Positions 38,071 through 54,118 of a stretch of DNA of 64,000 nucleotides are shown piece after piece (the stretch's first letter is position 1; each line of letters opens with the position of its first letter). The notes beneath the pieces are model-generated. The model ran no database searches and had not been told where the DNA came from. It was given only the letters and a program-made list of their open reading frames with translations. The stretch is from Nymphaea colorata. Its lineage: Eukaryota; Streptophyta; Magnoliopsida; Nymphaeales; Nymphaeaceae. The stretch lies in the NCBI RefSeq assembly GCF_008831285.2, contig NC_045139.1:4686704-4750703 (forward strand). The letters are read 5' to 3'. Made by a program: the position numbers and the translations under genes.

Positions 38071-38176
38071 TCGCCTAAAAAATGAAGCCATGACAGAACA
38101 AAAGTGAATGATCTGTTGAAGTTTCGCCTAAAAAATGAAGCCATGACAGAACAAAAGTGAATGATCTGTTGAAGTT
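38071..38176. repeat. perfect 53-base tandem duplication
   Basis: 38071-38123 is repeated exactly at 38124-38176 (unit begins TCGCCTAAAAAATGAAGCC). This is either a very recent event or an assembly duplication. Confidence 0.95.
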
Positions 38177-38360
38177 TTTGAAAAGTTTGGAAGGAAGAAG
38201 GAAAACTAATAATCAACATGGAAAAAAGTTTATAATTTGAGTATATTTAGACTCATCGACATTAGCCCGAACAGCTTAACTCAACACTCTTCAATACCAT
38301 TAGGAGTGTGGAGTTAGGGTTGACAGTTTCCTCTCGGATTAATGTAGATGGGCCTTCTCT

Positions 38361-38406
<46 letters not shown>

Positions 38407-39144
38407 CCCTTCAAGAAACTAAAAGGCAGTTTGGCTGAACCACCTTAACTTGTGTTTTCTTCTCTTCTATCTTTGTGTGTGATTGCCTCCTATTTTTTGT
38501 TCCTCGAGCCGAAAAGCATAGCACTTATACAGATATTATACATGTTAACACTTTAACAAAGCGCCTGAAAAAGTTTCAGGGAAAAAGTTTATGAAGTTGC
38601 ATGGTAATATGCAAGCGACGGTTGGTATGATCCTGAACCATAAAGAAGAATTTTTTGGGTCTGTTCGTTTCTTCCCCATCGATTTGTTTCCTTATTAGTT
38701 CCTCTTCCCTTAACACTACGAAAAAAAACCGCCCATTACTGACAGTTCAAAACCGTCGATAAAAGTGCGGAAAATTTGAACCTGATGAGGATAATGACAC
38801 ATTGACATTTGAACTTAGTGATTGCAGACTTGCTGGTTGATTCAGAAATCAATTGAGTCTTTACGGAAGTTCCTGATCCTGGTCTGATCGTTCGTGCCAG
38901 CGGTCGAACAAAGAGGTAGTGACGTTTACGGCAGGTAGGGGCCTTGGCCACCCTTTATATTTAAAAAACTTCAAAAATTTTAGTTTAAAATATATAAAAA
39001 AAAAATGAAAATCTGTATTTCAGCCCCTATTAAAATTCCGAAACTAGACGAAAAATTCTTCGGTCTGCCTCTAGTGACCTTGAAACAAGGTGGATACACA
39101 ATCAAATTAGATACTCAACTTTCTTGCATTTTAAATGGTGAGGA

Positions 39145-39240
39145 TATTCGGGTATAATACGACAAGCTTGAAAGATATAAAAAAATACAATAAATTTTTA
39201 AAAAATTTTAAAAATGAAGAAATTAATAAAATACAAACAT
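39145..39240. mobile_element. partial match to the GTCACA element family
   Basis: Contains GGGTATAATACGACAAG and a downstream A/T-rich run like the interior of 17258-17603. Neither GTCACA end is visible, so it is at best a truncated copy. Confidence 0.3.
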
Positions 39241-39673
39241 CAACAGTAGATTTGCAACAAACCAAAATTGGGAAATATTGGCATTAACCAAAACATAACT
39301 ATATAATGCATAGAAGTGCTATATCGACTTAAAGAGTTAGATGTACGAGTATTTCATTAGATAAACACAAATATCATGAAAATCAATTTAATTAGTTTAA
39401 CATGAAACAAATTGTATACTGTAAATTTGCATCTGATCATCATAGAAAACTGGTGCCTGGTTTCCTCCGCATCATATTTAACGACTTTGTAAATTTACAC
39501 ATTCTCTCATTTGGGCACTACAGCACTAACCAGTTCACTTGAACTGAAACATCACATAATAAACATGACAAACATTCGCAAAGACAGATAGCTTCAATTA
39601 TACATAAAGTTTTCTTATTTGACACTGTTTCTGCTGAGAAAAATTCCATTCCTTCATGTCCACATCATGACAT

Positions 39674-42389
<2,716 letters not shown>

Positions 42390-42458
42390 CCTCGTCCCTC
42401 GCTTTCTTTGGCTTTTTTCGCTTCTTCTCTTTTAACACTGTTGCTCTCACCTGCCTCC

Positions 42459-42466
42459 TTTATATA
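42459..42466 (-). promoter_or_regulatory. MUTE: TATA box of MUTE
   Basis: TATATAAA on the minus strand, 70-77 bases upstream of the MUTE ATG, followed by a CT/GA-rich leader. The spacing predicts a 5' UTR of roughly 40 bases. Confidence 0.6.
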
Positions 42467-42674
42467 CTCATGCATCTCCACCCAAATCAATAGATCGCCA
42501 AGAACCACCTGGTATTCTCACATAAACACCAAAATGCCCCTCCACATTAAACATTTTAAGGATTTGTCTTTTTCTGTATACTGTCTGCCACTAGAAGATT
42601 CTTTTATATGCATTTCTTTGTGAAAGACTCAATTTTTAACTTATTTACTATGTTATTTACATATTTTTAGAAGG

Positions 42675-42676
<2 letters not shown>

Positions 42677-42734
<58 letters not shown>
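42677..42734. repeat. (TA)n microsatellite upstream of MUTE
   Basis: About 58 bases of alternating TA, starting about 290 bases upstream of the MUTE ATG. Confidence 0.95.
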
Positions 42735-42737
<3 letters not shown>

Positions 42738-43251
42738 CTTAATCATCCATTATAATAAATCAAATAGCCCTACTTTCTATTTCTTTTAATCCTTAATGTT
42801 TTTCTTGTAAGTGTGCTTCTAAACACCAAAATTTTTTGTTTGTAGTTCTTAATAGTATAACAGATTTGCACACGAGAACAAGGACTTTTTTTTCTTGGCT
42901 TTAAAAGGGGACGAAAGGTTCATGAAATAACTTAATTCGGCATTTATCTAAGCTCGCTTGTTATGAAACTCAAAAAGAAAATTATATTTTTGCTTTAGGG
43001 AAGAACGAGGGCGCCACGTCGGGGGTAATTTGGTCTTAGTGGAAAGTCAAGGTATGAAACCGTCCAACTGATCAGGTGAAGGTGCCCTCGATCTTGGAGT
43101 CGGTATGAATAATCACGTGGAGTGGAGGGTGCTTGAAGTCATTGAATGGTCTTTGTCAATCTCGTGATCATTTACATCGCCCACATTTTCATCGTCTTGC
43201 TATTGAATTATCATGCATGACGTGCATCGCCCACATGAGAGAGAGGATATA

Positions 43252-43283
43252 TATGGTGTAACTTAACATGTATGTGATCTTAT

Positions 43284-43317
<34 letters not shown>

Positions 43318-43907
43318 TACGACTTAACATGTATGTGATCTTATGAATACAAGAGAGAGAGAGAGAGAGTTTAACATCTATATGATCTTATGAAAAAGAG
43401 ACGGAGTTTGATCGTTGGTACCACTGAACATGTACGTGATCTTATGAAGAGAGAGAGAGAGACAGAGATGGTGCAACTGAACATGTATGTGATCTAATTA
43501 TTGTGTGTAAGAGAGAGAGAGATAAAGAGATTGACGGTGCAACTTTAACAATTACGTGTACTTATGAAATATATATATATATATATATATATATATGGTG
43601 CAACTGAACATGTATGTGATCTAATTATTTGATGTATTTTTTGTCTCTCTAGTCATGCATTGTGGCTTGTATGCGTGAGAGAGAAACAGAAAAATTTATG
43701 GTGCAACTTAACATCTATGTGATCTTACGAGAGAGAGTGAGATTGATCGTTGGTGCCACTGAACATGTAGAAAAACAAAAATCTTATGAAGAGACCTACA
43801 AAGAGAGAGAGAGATAGGTGATGCAACTGAACATGCATGTGATCTATTTATTTATTTGATGCATGGTTTCTCTCTCTAGCTCATGCATTGTGGCTTGTTG
43901 CATGGAG
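43252..43907. repeat. degenerate minisatellite, about ten units of 40-80 bases
   Basis: The core AACATGTATGTGATCTTATG recurs with variants near 43264, 43325, 43372, 43428, 43480, 43547, 43606, 43709, 43760 and 43830. Units are separated by GAGAGA runs and GGTGCAACT. Two units carry a longer shared tail (TCATGCATTGTGGCTTG near 43652 and 43882), which suggests higher-order duplication. Confidence 0.85.
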
Positions 43908-44195
43908 TCTTCGCTCCCATTTCCTGCTCTGTCTTCCTTGGGTTCTTCGCTTGCATGTACTCACGTGATTCGAGTGTAAAATGAGATACAACCAAACCCC
44001 TCATTCTTCCTCCTCGCCTCGTACTTAGTGTTCCTGTCACCTCAGGGATACGTGGCATACGCTTCTGACTTGTGAATGTGTGATTTCAACATTTATAATC
44101 ATTCCAAGCGTGGCCCTAGCAACGCATGTTCAAGCTCAGATAGTAGAGTAGCCCCAGCAATTATGAACTCTCTCTCTCTCTCCCTCTTTCTCTCT

Positions 44196-44198
<3 letters not shown>

Positions 44199-44243
<45 letters not shown>
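44199..44243. repeat. (TA)n microsatellite preceded by (TC)n
   Basis: Alternating TA after a CT-rich tract at about 44168-44197. No gene signal. Confidence 0.95.
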
Positions 44244-44245
<2 letters not shown>

Positions 44246-44619
44246 CTTGTACGTCCCAGTCGATCTGCTTTCCGCAGGCAGAATTCTTGTGGAGATATTA
44301 TTGGATTCATTTCATTCATTCTGCATATGTTAATTAATTGGAATATTGATTGATGTGAATGACTACTGAGTTCAAATTGAGATGAGGGAAACATAAATTC
44401 CTTTGCAGATAACTGGATTCATATATGCTTCGGATTAGTTGAAGATCCTGTACTAATTTTGAGTTTCATAATGTTTCAGACTGGTCAGGCTCAGATTAGC
44501 GCATGATATATTGGTAATACTGAAACCATCATCACTCGCATGACGTTTGTTCACATAAATGATCAATATCAGTACTAGGTCGAGATGGATGACCAGGTAG
44601 GAAGCAGAATATGCATTGT

Positions 44620-44735
44620 AAATACTTTCATTAGTCTAATAAAACACCTGGAAAGGGGTGTGTGCAGTTTTTGTTCCAAATACTTTCATTAGTCTAATAA
44701 AACACCTGGAAAGGGGTGTGTGCAGTTTTTGTTCC
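44620..44735. repeat. perfect 58-base tandem duplication
   Basis: 44620-44677 is repeated exactly at 44678-44735 (unit begins AAATACTTTCATTAGTC). Confidence 0.97.
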
Positions 44736-45737
44736 TTTAGAGGTTTGTTTAACAAATAGAATGGTATGTAACTGTTTTATAAACATAACTCAAAAATTAA
44801 GTCAGATTCATGGAATACCTTAACAAGTATTATATAACTTTAATAAACAATTACAAAGCATTTCATTTGCCAAACAAGCCTTAAAGGTTAGAGATTTGAG
44901 TTTTTCACAATGATTCATGAAACAATTACAAACTGTTCTATTTGCTAAACCGAATCTAAAGTTAATGAATTTAGGGTTCTCACAATTATTCATAAGCTGA
45001 TAGATGTATGCCTCAGGATTTTGGCATTTATTCAGAAAATAGGGTTATGGACATGGATTCTTTCTGCAAATCAATGTTCTTAAAAGAAAGATTACACTAA
45101 ACACAATTTTATTACGATGTTATTTAAATATATAAAAAATTAATTTATGTTCAGCTCCATGTCAAAGCACACGCTATGAAGAGTACAGACCATAATAATG
45201 TCCTTGCCACATGTTTAATTGCCACAAAGCACCTGTATAATTGAGGCCTACCAAGTCAAGTAAGAACAAAAATTTCCATATTCAATTTGGATGTAGCAAG
45301 CTACGTATAATCTAATCAGGCACCCATTTTCATCATATGCCCAACTCAGTTTAAGGCATGAAATCAGGTTCACATGTAAACACCAAATTAAGCCATAATT
45401 TAACTATTAATCATGTCTGACATAGTTTGCTGAATCTGAATCAGACGATCCAAAAATCCAATCCACATCCTTGATGGGAGAATCACTTGACCTGAAGTTT
45501 GAGGTTCCCAGAGACATCTCACACGCACAAGCAGCTCAAAAAGAAGAAACGTCTCAGCAAGGAGGTGAGAAGAAAAGAAATCGACCTAATTAGAGTATAT
45601 AGATTGAACAATCACTCACATTAAATGTATTCATATTTCAGAAATTTGAAGACAACAGTAAATTGACTGCACCTATATGTGTTAGATCAACTATACAAAA
45701 TGCTTATTTCCTCCAGAGAAGTATGCGGGTGGAACAG

Positions 45738-48700
45738 TTACTGAGACGAATCTCCAACATTAAGATTTTTTGTTCGGTTTGCTGCACACAAAAAAAAAAA
45801 AAAATCATGAATCAAAATTTTCATGTAAAGTAAAACAAATCCAATAACACCTATGACCATTTTTTTCAGTGCACATATAAAGGGCACTTGGGCACTCGTG
45901 CTCCCAAACCATGGTGTTAGATTACAAGAAAGCTCATTTATTACCCTATCCATTTATGACAAGAACAAAGATTTCAAGGGTGCTGCATCCAGAGGAGTCT
46001 GATTATATTATATTCTTTGGGAGTAAAATAAAGTCAATGGCATGGCTCAAGATTAGGTAAATTGCACAGACGATTAAATATGTATTGGTTAATCTAGCCA
46101 TTATTCTTGTTGATTACTACCATGGAACTGCTCCCAAGAATTAAATCACTAGCTTATACATAATATTTCCTTTGCTGGTGTATCAACTGTTTAATGATGC
46201 CGTGTAGGTGCCCAGAGGCACATAAAGTAGTTGCGTATCTGAAATTAGACACTTGGAAACTGACTGAAATGGTGTGACGCCTTTCAAGCACATCTGGATT
46301 TCCTAACAGCTTACTCATGAAGGCATCTATTTTCTTCATTCTAACATGATTTTTACAGTAGCCCAGACGTAACAAGCAACAATTTGCATATTATGCATCC
46401 ATTTTCTACATCACTGAATTGCTGCTGCTTGATTTCAAATAAGCTTGATAAAATCTAACAGATAAAGCATATGACATAATCTATGGAAATGACAAATGGA
46501 AGGAAAGGAGGGAGGTTGCGGCTGATGTGAGATTCCACCTTTTTCTCAGAAAATAAAAGCCTTCAGTATCCTGCTGACATGACCAATGAGGCGTCATCAT
46601 TTACAATTTTTTTTTCTTTCATTTTCCAACGGGTTGATCAAGAAATAATTAACTTCTCCATGTGGTAAGAACGACAGATACAGATGAGCATTTATATGTC
46701 ATCAATAACCTAATATCTGTTATTATACGGCCCCATTTAAAAATAAATAAATAAAATAAACTAGGTCTATTGAACCACAAACACAATGAAGAAGTTCGAA
46801 CCTAGAAAAATGAAATTAACAAAGGCTTCCAAATAAAATATTGAAAAAAGATGAGGACAGATGATACCTCCAAGAGACTTCTCAAAATTTTGCAGCTGCA
46901 AAATGAAACCTTCATTAGGAGCAATTTGGGGTCTCTTACTCTTCACATGACCTAGAGCCTCAGATAAGCTCATGTTTCGATTTTTCATCAAGTATGCAAG
47001 TACAATCGTGACACTGCAAGAAAGGCTAGAAATCACCAAAACTTGGAGATATATTCACAATGGAAAATGTCAATTTTCAGTAACTGACAAGCAACACCAA
47101 TTTCACACTTCCCCAGTTAAGTGCTGATGAAGTTAACAACTACATATATGTTGCCACCTTCACCCATAAAACAAACAAACAACTAAAGTCATTCAGGTAA
47201 AACTTTATGCATCTTTTTGCTCCAGAAAAATCTGAAACAACATGGTGGTTTAGTAAATTAATTGTCATTTGGTATAAACTCTGTGCGAACTGAGTAAAGA
47301 GAACTCTTAATTTGAAAATATATCACCCTTTTGGATTTACTAGAGGCCCCAGTTGTATAGCAACTAAGCAAAGCAGCACAGTGGTTAGCAGGTAAGGATA
47401 TGGAGGACCATATTCTAGAGAAATAAATGTCAGACATGTAAAAGGTAAACCACCTTCTGGATCTGCCTGCAAAACAATGCACTAGAACACCACCCCCTGC
47501 CGCTTTGGCTTCATCAATGAAGGAGAAACACTCATCAAAATACTGCTCCAAATTTGTATCACGAGTGTCAAGCACTGATATCCATGAAAATAAAAAAGTG
47601 AACGTCTAGAAAGACAAAAAAGTTCATGCAGCGTAAGAGTACCTAGGTGGCCTATTTCAGATGTCTGAAAGTTCATATAGCAAGTTCAGTTGAGAGGCCA
47701 CTATGATGGCAAAAGAAAATAGAACCAAAAAGAATAATGGTCAATTTTGACTTCATATTAACGTTTTAGATGGCTCCCATAATGCCAAGACATTGGAGTT
47801 CTACAAGAGACAGAACCTCTTCACAACTGACAATTGACCAAGAAACTATCGGTCAAAATTCATTATCCACACCTTTTTTCCGAGAAAAAAGAAAAAAACC
47901 AATAAATTTTCATGTCAACTATTTGAATCCAGAAAGTGTAATCAATCCTAGTAGATAAAATTGTAAGGCTATTTAGAAAATTAGAACTAGGATCAAAATA
48001 TTCATCTTTCAGACATTTGAGCTGGCAGTGACAGAATGATGAACCTACAACCACCAAATGTACTTCTTTGCAGAACCACTCAACAACATCACGATCAACT
48101 ATTATAGTTCCAAACAGTGACATCATAAAGAGGATTCATAAACATCATTCCAACAAAAACAAAATATCATCATCAACTTAAATAAGGAAAATAATGTATC
48201 TTTCTGACATATGCTGACATAATAATAACTTGTTTGTAAGAGTTCAATCATAAATGGATCTGCAGATAACCACCGTGAAAAATATCCAATTTCATCCTAT
48301 AGCAACTGGACATAAATTATTTAAAGATCTTTCTGCTGATCATTGAAGTTTATTTTGGAGGATTTTTAGCACCACCTTCACTTTCTAAAGTAAATTAAGC
48401 ATTTTTTCATTCAGTTTCCATTTTCTTGTTTAAATGAAAGTGTAGCTACAAGCCTAGAATTGTTATGCCAAAAATGATGTTTACAAGCTGGTAGTTTAAC
48501 ATTTACAGTTTTCCAATATTTACAATTTTCGTTCACAATAAGTCACCTTGATCAGAGAACCTGAAGCATTTAAAGCATCCATTCATCGGTGTAAGGATGG
48601 AAACACAATTATTTATGTAAAATAATAATAATTGACAGGCTTAGTTATTTGTGGTTTGAAGAAGTAGCACACATTTTTTATCACAAAGAATAACTTGTTT

Positions 48701-51470
48701 CTGCCAAATGCTGATACTGTGATGGAAATCCAGACTACCATGTCACTGTATGCAATGTAAAGTAGTTTCTTGGTGACTGACTTATCTTGATATGAAATGC
48801 AGAGAAACCGGAAATCTAAGAGAAATTATAATACCTTCAATTTTCTTGTAATGAAAATCATCCGGATATGGAGAACCCAAAGACTTGGCCACCACTAGTA
48901 TATGAGTGATATTGAAGTTCTTCAGTGCATCCTTGTTATAAGCTACTCCAACAGAACCCAAGAAAAGACCCTGTAAACTAGACATTGTATTATCATATCT
49001 TTGAAGAACAATTATTTGATGAAAACATGGTCAATTCTGACAAGAATATCAGCAATGAGAGAAAGGATAACATCTACAGTGAACTAAATTGCCAATATAT
49101 GTTCACACTCATCCCATCCTAACTGCAAATATGTAGAATTTATTTCTGAAGCAATTTTAACACAACCATGGAACACGTGGTTAGAGAATAGCAGAGAAAA
49201 AGAACAACTAAACATGGGAAGCTGAAAGCAGAACACAAAAAATTAGTACCATAAATAGAATTGAAAATGAATCAAAATTTTAAAGATGTGAACTTCAGTC
49301 AATGACAAATTGAACCACCATGTGTAGTTCACAACTTAAAATATCCTAGGACTAGGAAAGTGAAACAAGATGTTGCAAATATGCTTAATTCTTTCTTTTC
49401 ATCTTCTCCTTTCTTTTAATTGTTCACATTTTAATCCAGAACAAAAGGAATTAACAGTTACTGTAGTGCACCTGATTGCATATGCGCAAAACCATTTGAA
49501 GCTTTTCAATTCCTAGCCAAATAATGAGCCTCAAACAGCGTGAAGCCTTTCATAGAGTTCTAACTAAGTGTGTTCAAGAAAAATAAGAAGAATATCCATA
49601 AACCATTTCGCTGTCAATGAAATCCACATGCAACTTAAATTGTTCAGCTAGAATTTTCAGAATGGCTATTTCTCTGTCTTATGGAAGATCAAAGGGTGAA
49701 CCAAGTGGAAGCATCACCAAAATCAAAACTGCAATCATGTCCAGATATGCAGTCTTTCTTGCAAATTCATTTCATCAGGTTATACCAGATAAGGGGAATA
49801 ACTGTACATTATGAAGCAAGAGAAACAGGACAACATAGATTATATTCACCTTCAGATTAAGTTCATTTCAAATGAGAAAGCAAATACTGAAGAACATAGG
49901 AAGAACTTTGGGTATGGGAAGATTGGTTAAAACGGCCCGGTTAGCTATGGATCCACATTCACGTGGAGGCACACCAAAAAGTGAGAATTTTAGTAGACTT
50001 GGAATACATGCTTTAAGAACTAGTTTTACTTTTTCATTGTCTCGACACAAAAGATGGATAAACTCATGGCCAGTCTATGTGCAGGAACCGTAACTGTTAT
50101 TATTATAATAAACTCTTGAGGCACACAACATTTCGGCTATGCCCATTGTACCTGAAACCAGCTGGTCAAAATGTTTAGGTAGGCATTTACCATTGGTGCC
50201 CTGTACCTTTGCCAGTTCTTTCTTTTGCCAGCATCGTCATGTACACCAATGACTTTTCTCTAATACTAGCATTTTCTATGGCATGGAATTTAAGACTTAT
50301 TTTGCAGATTTATCATGAATCACAAGAATGTAAAACAGAGCGCATGTTAGCCTTTTATGTGATAAAGGTTGACCTACACATGCAATTTCATGGGCATATT
50401 AGCCTTTTCTTTCTTGGTTAAGAAGAAAGAAAATTTCCCCTAAATTAGAAAATTCTGCTACAAGTTGATTGCATAAAATATTTCGTAGTTTAGATTGAGG
50501 TCCAGGAAGGGAGAGAAATATTAGAAAGGACAAGGACAAAATAAGAACCGATTATATTTAACAAGGCTATCTTGCTGCAAGAACACAGCAGATTTAGGTA
50601 TTCTAACCAGGCGATAATCAAACTCATTTCAGGGAGAACCTTCTGGCAACAATTGGGCCAAAAACCAATTAGAGATATGAATATGAACTCTTGGGCTTAA
50701 GAGTAAGGTATCCTCATCTACCAATCAATGCACAATCTGGTTATCTCATCTTTTTAACTGCTCAATTTGACATCTCCCTTAGAAAAAGAAAGGATAAAAT
50801 AAAAAGTCTCTGCCAATGATATACGGAATGTAGAATGTGCTTTCTCAGAACAAAAGGTGATCCTGGAATTACAGCACATTGGTTCCACACATAATATACC
50901 CTCGTCAATAGCACAATGGCAGAATCACATACTTCATACAAATGGACATGTACAACAAAGTGTTAAAACCAGATTCTTTTGCCTTTTCCTTGAACTGTTA
51001 CAGATTTATTGCTAGCAGATCACCTGAAGTGCATATCAGCTAGGTAAATGAATTGGTCCAGAGATTTATTACTAGCACTAAATAGCCAACAATGAATCAT
51101 GAAAATTGAACTAAGAAACATGACCAACATTGGCAATCACTTTTCCGAATATTTGCATTTTACCAATCAATGACATTATAATCATACAGATCAATGCACT
51201 AAGAACAAAATTTAGCAGCAAAGTCTCCTCGATGAATCATAATAACATGTAGGACCTTAAATCTCATCACTTCTAAGCCATCCACATCCATCATCAACTA
51301 CAAATAAGAACGGATTCACATTCTTCAAGCAGCTCAATGTATTTAAACGAATAACAACTTACCGGTTCAATCTGGCATGGCATGTTGTCAACCTTTGCAT
51401 ATTTTGCAGCGTAAAACGCCCTCAAGAATGTCACAATTTTGTTCTTGTATATCTCGTCCATATCGGCCAT
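45738..51470 (-). CDS. DSPTP1: dual-specificity protein phosphatase, DsPTP1 type (184 aa, 5 exons)
   Basis: Coding exons: 51470-51363, 48970-48835, 47574-47454, 47013-46868, 45781-45738 (TAA). Phases 0/1/2/1 join exactly, giving 555 nt. The product removes phosphate from Ser/Thr and Tyr of target kinases; Arabidopsis DsPTP1 acts on MAP kinase (known). The catalytic P-loop HCFAGRSRS (residues 114-122) has nucleophile Cys115 and Arg121 and is split by intron 3. The general acid is probably an Asp in VLDTRDTNLE (82-91). Other family blocks are GLFLGSVGVAYNKDAL, THILVVA, YFDECFSFIDEA and SEALGHVKSKRPQIAPN. The start is the ATG at 51470; the frame stays open upstream only to a TTG. The last exon (ANRTKNLNVGDSSQ) is short and chosen by its strong polypyrimidine acceptor, so it is the least certain. 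Intron 1 is 2.4 kb. A CT-rich stretch at 52080-52140 may be part of the 5' leader. Confidence 0.9.
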
Positions 51471-54078
51471 GGTTAAACAGCAAACTAGCAAATCAACAGC
51501 AAAGCGGCGTTGCAAGCAAAAGCATCCTCAAACGATTTTCTGCAGAACTCCTCAATCAGAACTTTATATTATCTGACTAAGAAATGAGATAACTATTACC
51601 ACATTTTGAATATTACATACAACTGCACTAATCCAATCAAATGCTAAACATATTGATCCTATTATCGTTCAATGCAGTAATCCAACTAAATTCTAAGCAT
51701 ATAACTAATTCCTTTCGACTTGATCCTTTTATCTTTTAACCAACCACCGCACAAATATATTCAAATTAATTTTGAAGACACACAGGAAAAAATTAATGCC
51801 TCGCAAGAACCACGCGATCACAAAAACGCTCAATTGGTAAGCTAATTTTGCAAAAAAAGAAACATGCACGTGATAAATGGTAGTCTTTCAAATCACAGAA
51901 TCATTAAACGCAAAGGAGACTCGATAAGGAAAACGTACCGCCAGAGGAAAAAAAAACAAATGTCACAAGGACAAATCATCAAATTGGGTTGTCTTCAGCG
52001 CAGCAAAGGCAAATTACTAAATGGCAGATTGAACCTTCACAGTCTGTTCATCAAATACCTGATTAAGAAAGAAACCAAGAAATAGTGAGAGAGAGGAGGG
52101 AGGGAGAAGAAGAGATTTAGAGCCCCAGAAAAAACGCCGCTTCTGCTTCTTCCGTGAGTGCGCTTGTGGATGCAGAGTTTTTTGAGGAGGACAGGAGGCC
52201 CCACCGAGATTGAGGCCCAACCACTTTCCCACCTCGCCTCTCGCCTGCACCACCTCAGGCCGACGCGTCCTCACCTCTAATTTGTTCACAGAGAGAGAGA
52301 GAGAGAACGAGAAGGGAGGTGCCTTTCTTTTGAAAAATTACGAGACTTGCGGGCAATTGACATCAACGTGTGCGCTTTTTTTTGTCAATTTTTTTAGTTA
52401 CGACAATTGCAGTTAGGATTTTATCGTAGCAATGTAACATGATGTCCGACCCTTTCTTTCCTTTACAACGTCGTCCCATATGTTGGGGAGTGCAATTGCA
52501 TCAGATTTGTCTCCGATTCGATACGCGTCGTATCGGTTGTGCCTAAGGTCCTCACTTGAATCTTCTCGACTTGTTGTTTTATGTGATTTTTTAAACAATT
52601 CAAAGTTCAAACCCAGACAGAGAGAGGGAGGAATAGAACATGGATATCACAAATAGAATATAGAAAGTTGCAGGTCAGCCAGTGAGAGGATTACAACCCA
52701 TGACTCAGAAAAGAGATAGAGAGACAAGACAGCGAACCATCAACTTGGTATGTGTTTTATCTCATAAGAGTTGTTTGGCAACAATAACAGAATAATCGAT
52801 GTATCTACCATAAAAATTAAGATAGATTCAACAGACAGTTTAAAAAGTGTTGCATAAATCTGTATCAACTTTTGGTCGCAAATAGTATAGTTTTTAAAGA
52901 CAGGAATATAATGTCCACAAAAAATCTTGAGGTTAAAAGTTAATCAGTTGTTTGTTAATGTGAAGTTTAAGCTATGAGATGTCATGGACTCAAAATTAAA
53001 GATCTTTCTTTTTCTTTTGCCAAAAAAGTTTTAAAGTTGGGGCATTTGTTCAAGAGTTGATGCCTATAAGAATTGAACCAGATTCTTTTTCAAAGGCTAC
53101 TAAGTAATATGGTTAACAAATTTTCATTTGACCATCAGGCAGTGACCCTGATATCTTGGGGCTATTTCATATAATTGGATTCAAGTTCACTCAAGTTTCA
53201 ACACTAAATTAAGGTTTCAAAGAGGTCCCATGGGGCACCGCCACCCCTGAATTGAGCCAAAGATTAGGGACGTGGTAATACAACCTGCTACTCATTTAAC
53301 GGAACGATGTAAGAATGTTGACACATGAGCATGTCCACTGCCTTCCAACTTTCTCATTCTTTAATTGACTAAAAGAAATATACCTAAAAAGAGACTATTA
53401 TAATAAGCGAATTTTAAACTTGAATTGACTTAAAAAGGAAAAAAAAAAAGAAAATTATACAGTCTCATTTTGAGAATCATCACAATCACCTTCATCACCT
53501 TAAACAATCACCTTCATCATTATAGCAAATGATGAAACTCATGATATAGTGTAACAATGATGAAAAGTACTTGTATAGTTATATATGAGAAAAAGATTTT
53601 AATAAACAGTACTTTTCCAAATGTAATTTTGTTATTCAGTTTTTTCTATTTTTACAATGTGCTTATTTTTGTGATTTTGAAAAAAAATTTATCATAATTT
53701 CATCTACACATGAAAACAAAATTATCCAACAAAGTCGACAATATAGGTTTAGGTGCATCTTCTCTAATTTGTGTATTTGGAATATCGTGGATCTTATAAT
53801 TTCATTGTTTTGTTACAAAAATTCAATCATCATTAAACAAAAAGAGTCAACAAAAAAAAAAAAATAGTAAGCAAACCTTTTCCTGCCAGAATAACATTTT
53901 TAGGTCGGCCATGAGAAACTTTATAGTATTTAATATAAAATGCAAATACCAGTATAACATTAGCATTACAAAAGGAACAATCTACAGAATCGATGGGTTA
54001 GGTGGCATTTCAATAAATAATATAAACTACGAAGCAAAACTAACCAAAAATATTTATTACTAATTCAATACACGCACA

Positions 54079-54118
<40 letters not shown>

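Larger units (their letters stand above)
33282..39673. other. intergenic region between MATE gene C and MUTE
   Basis: The 3' flank of C is collinear with that of B up to about 35167 and again from 37437 to about 37830. Between them lies a 2.27-kb segment unique to this copy. Beyond 37830 are a 53-base tandem duplication (38071-38176), a (TC)n tract (about 38364-38402) and a partial GTCACA-element match (39145-39240). No gene is recognised. Confidence 0.7.
42390..45737. other. upstream region of MUTE and 3' flank of the phosphatase gene
   Basis: Both flanking genes are on the minus strand, so this interval holds the MUTE promoter and the downstream region of the phosphatase gene. It contains a TATA box (42459-42466), (TA)n (about 42677-42734), a degenerate minisatellite (43252-43907), (TC)n(TA)n (about 44170-44243) and a perfect 58-base tandem duplication (44620-44735). 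No coding gene is seen. Confidence 0.7.

Noticed and set aside
38714-38921. CACTACG...GGTAGTG pair resembling CACTA transposon ends
   Set aside because: The inverted similarity beyond CACTAC is weak and no 3-bp target duplication is seen.
52017-52289. 90-codon minus-strand open frame upstream of the phosphatase
   Set aside because: CT/GA-rich leader-like sequence with no domain. Better explained as 5' UTR or promoter.
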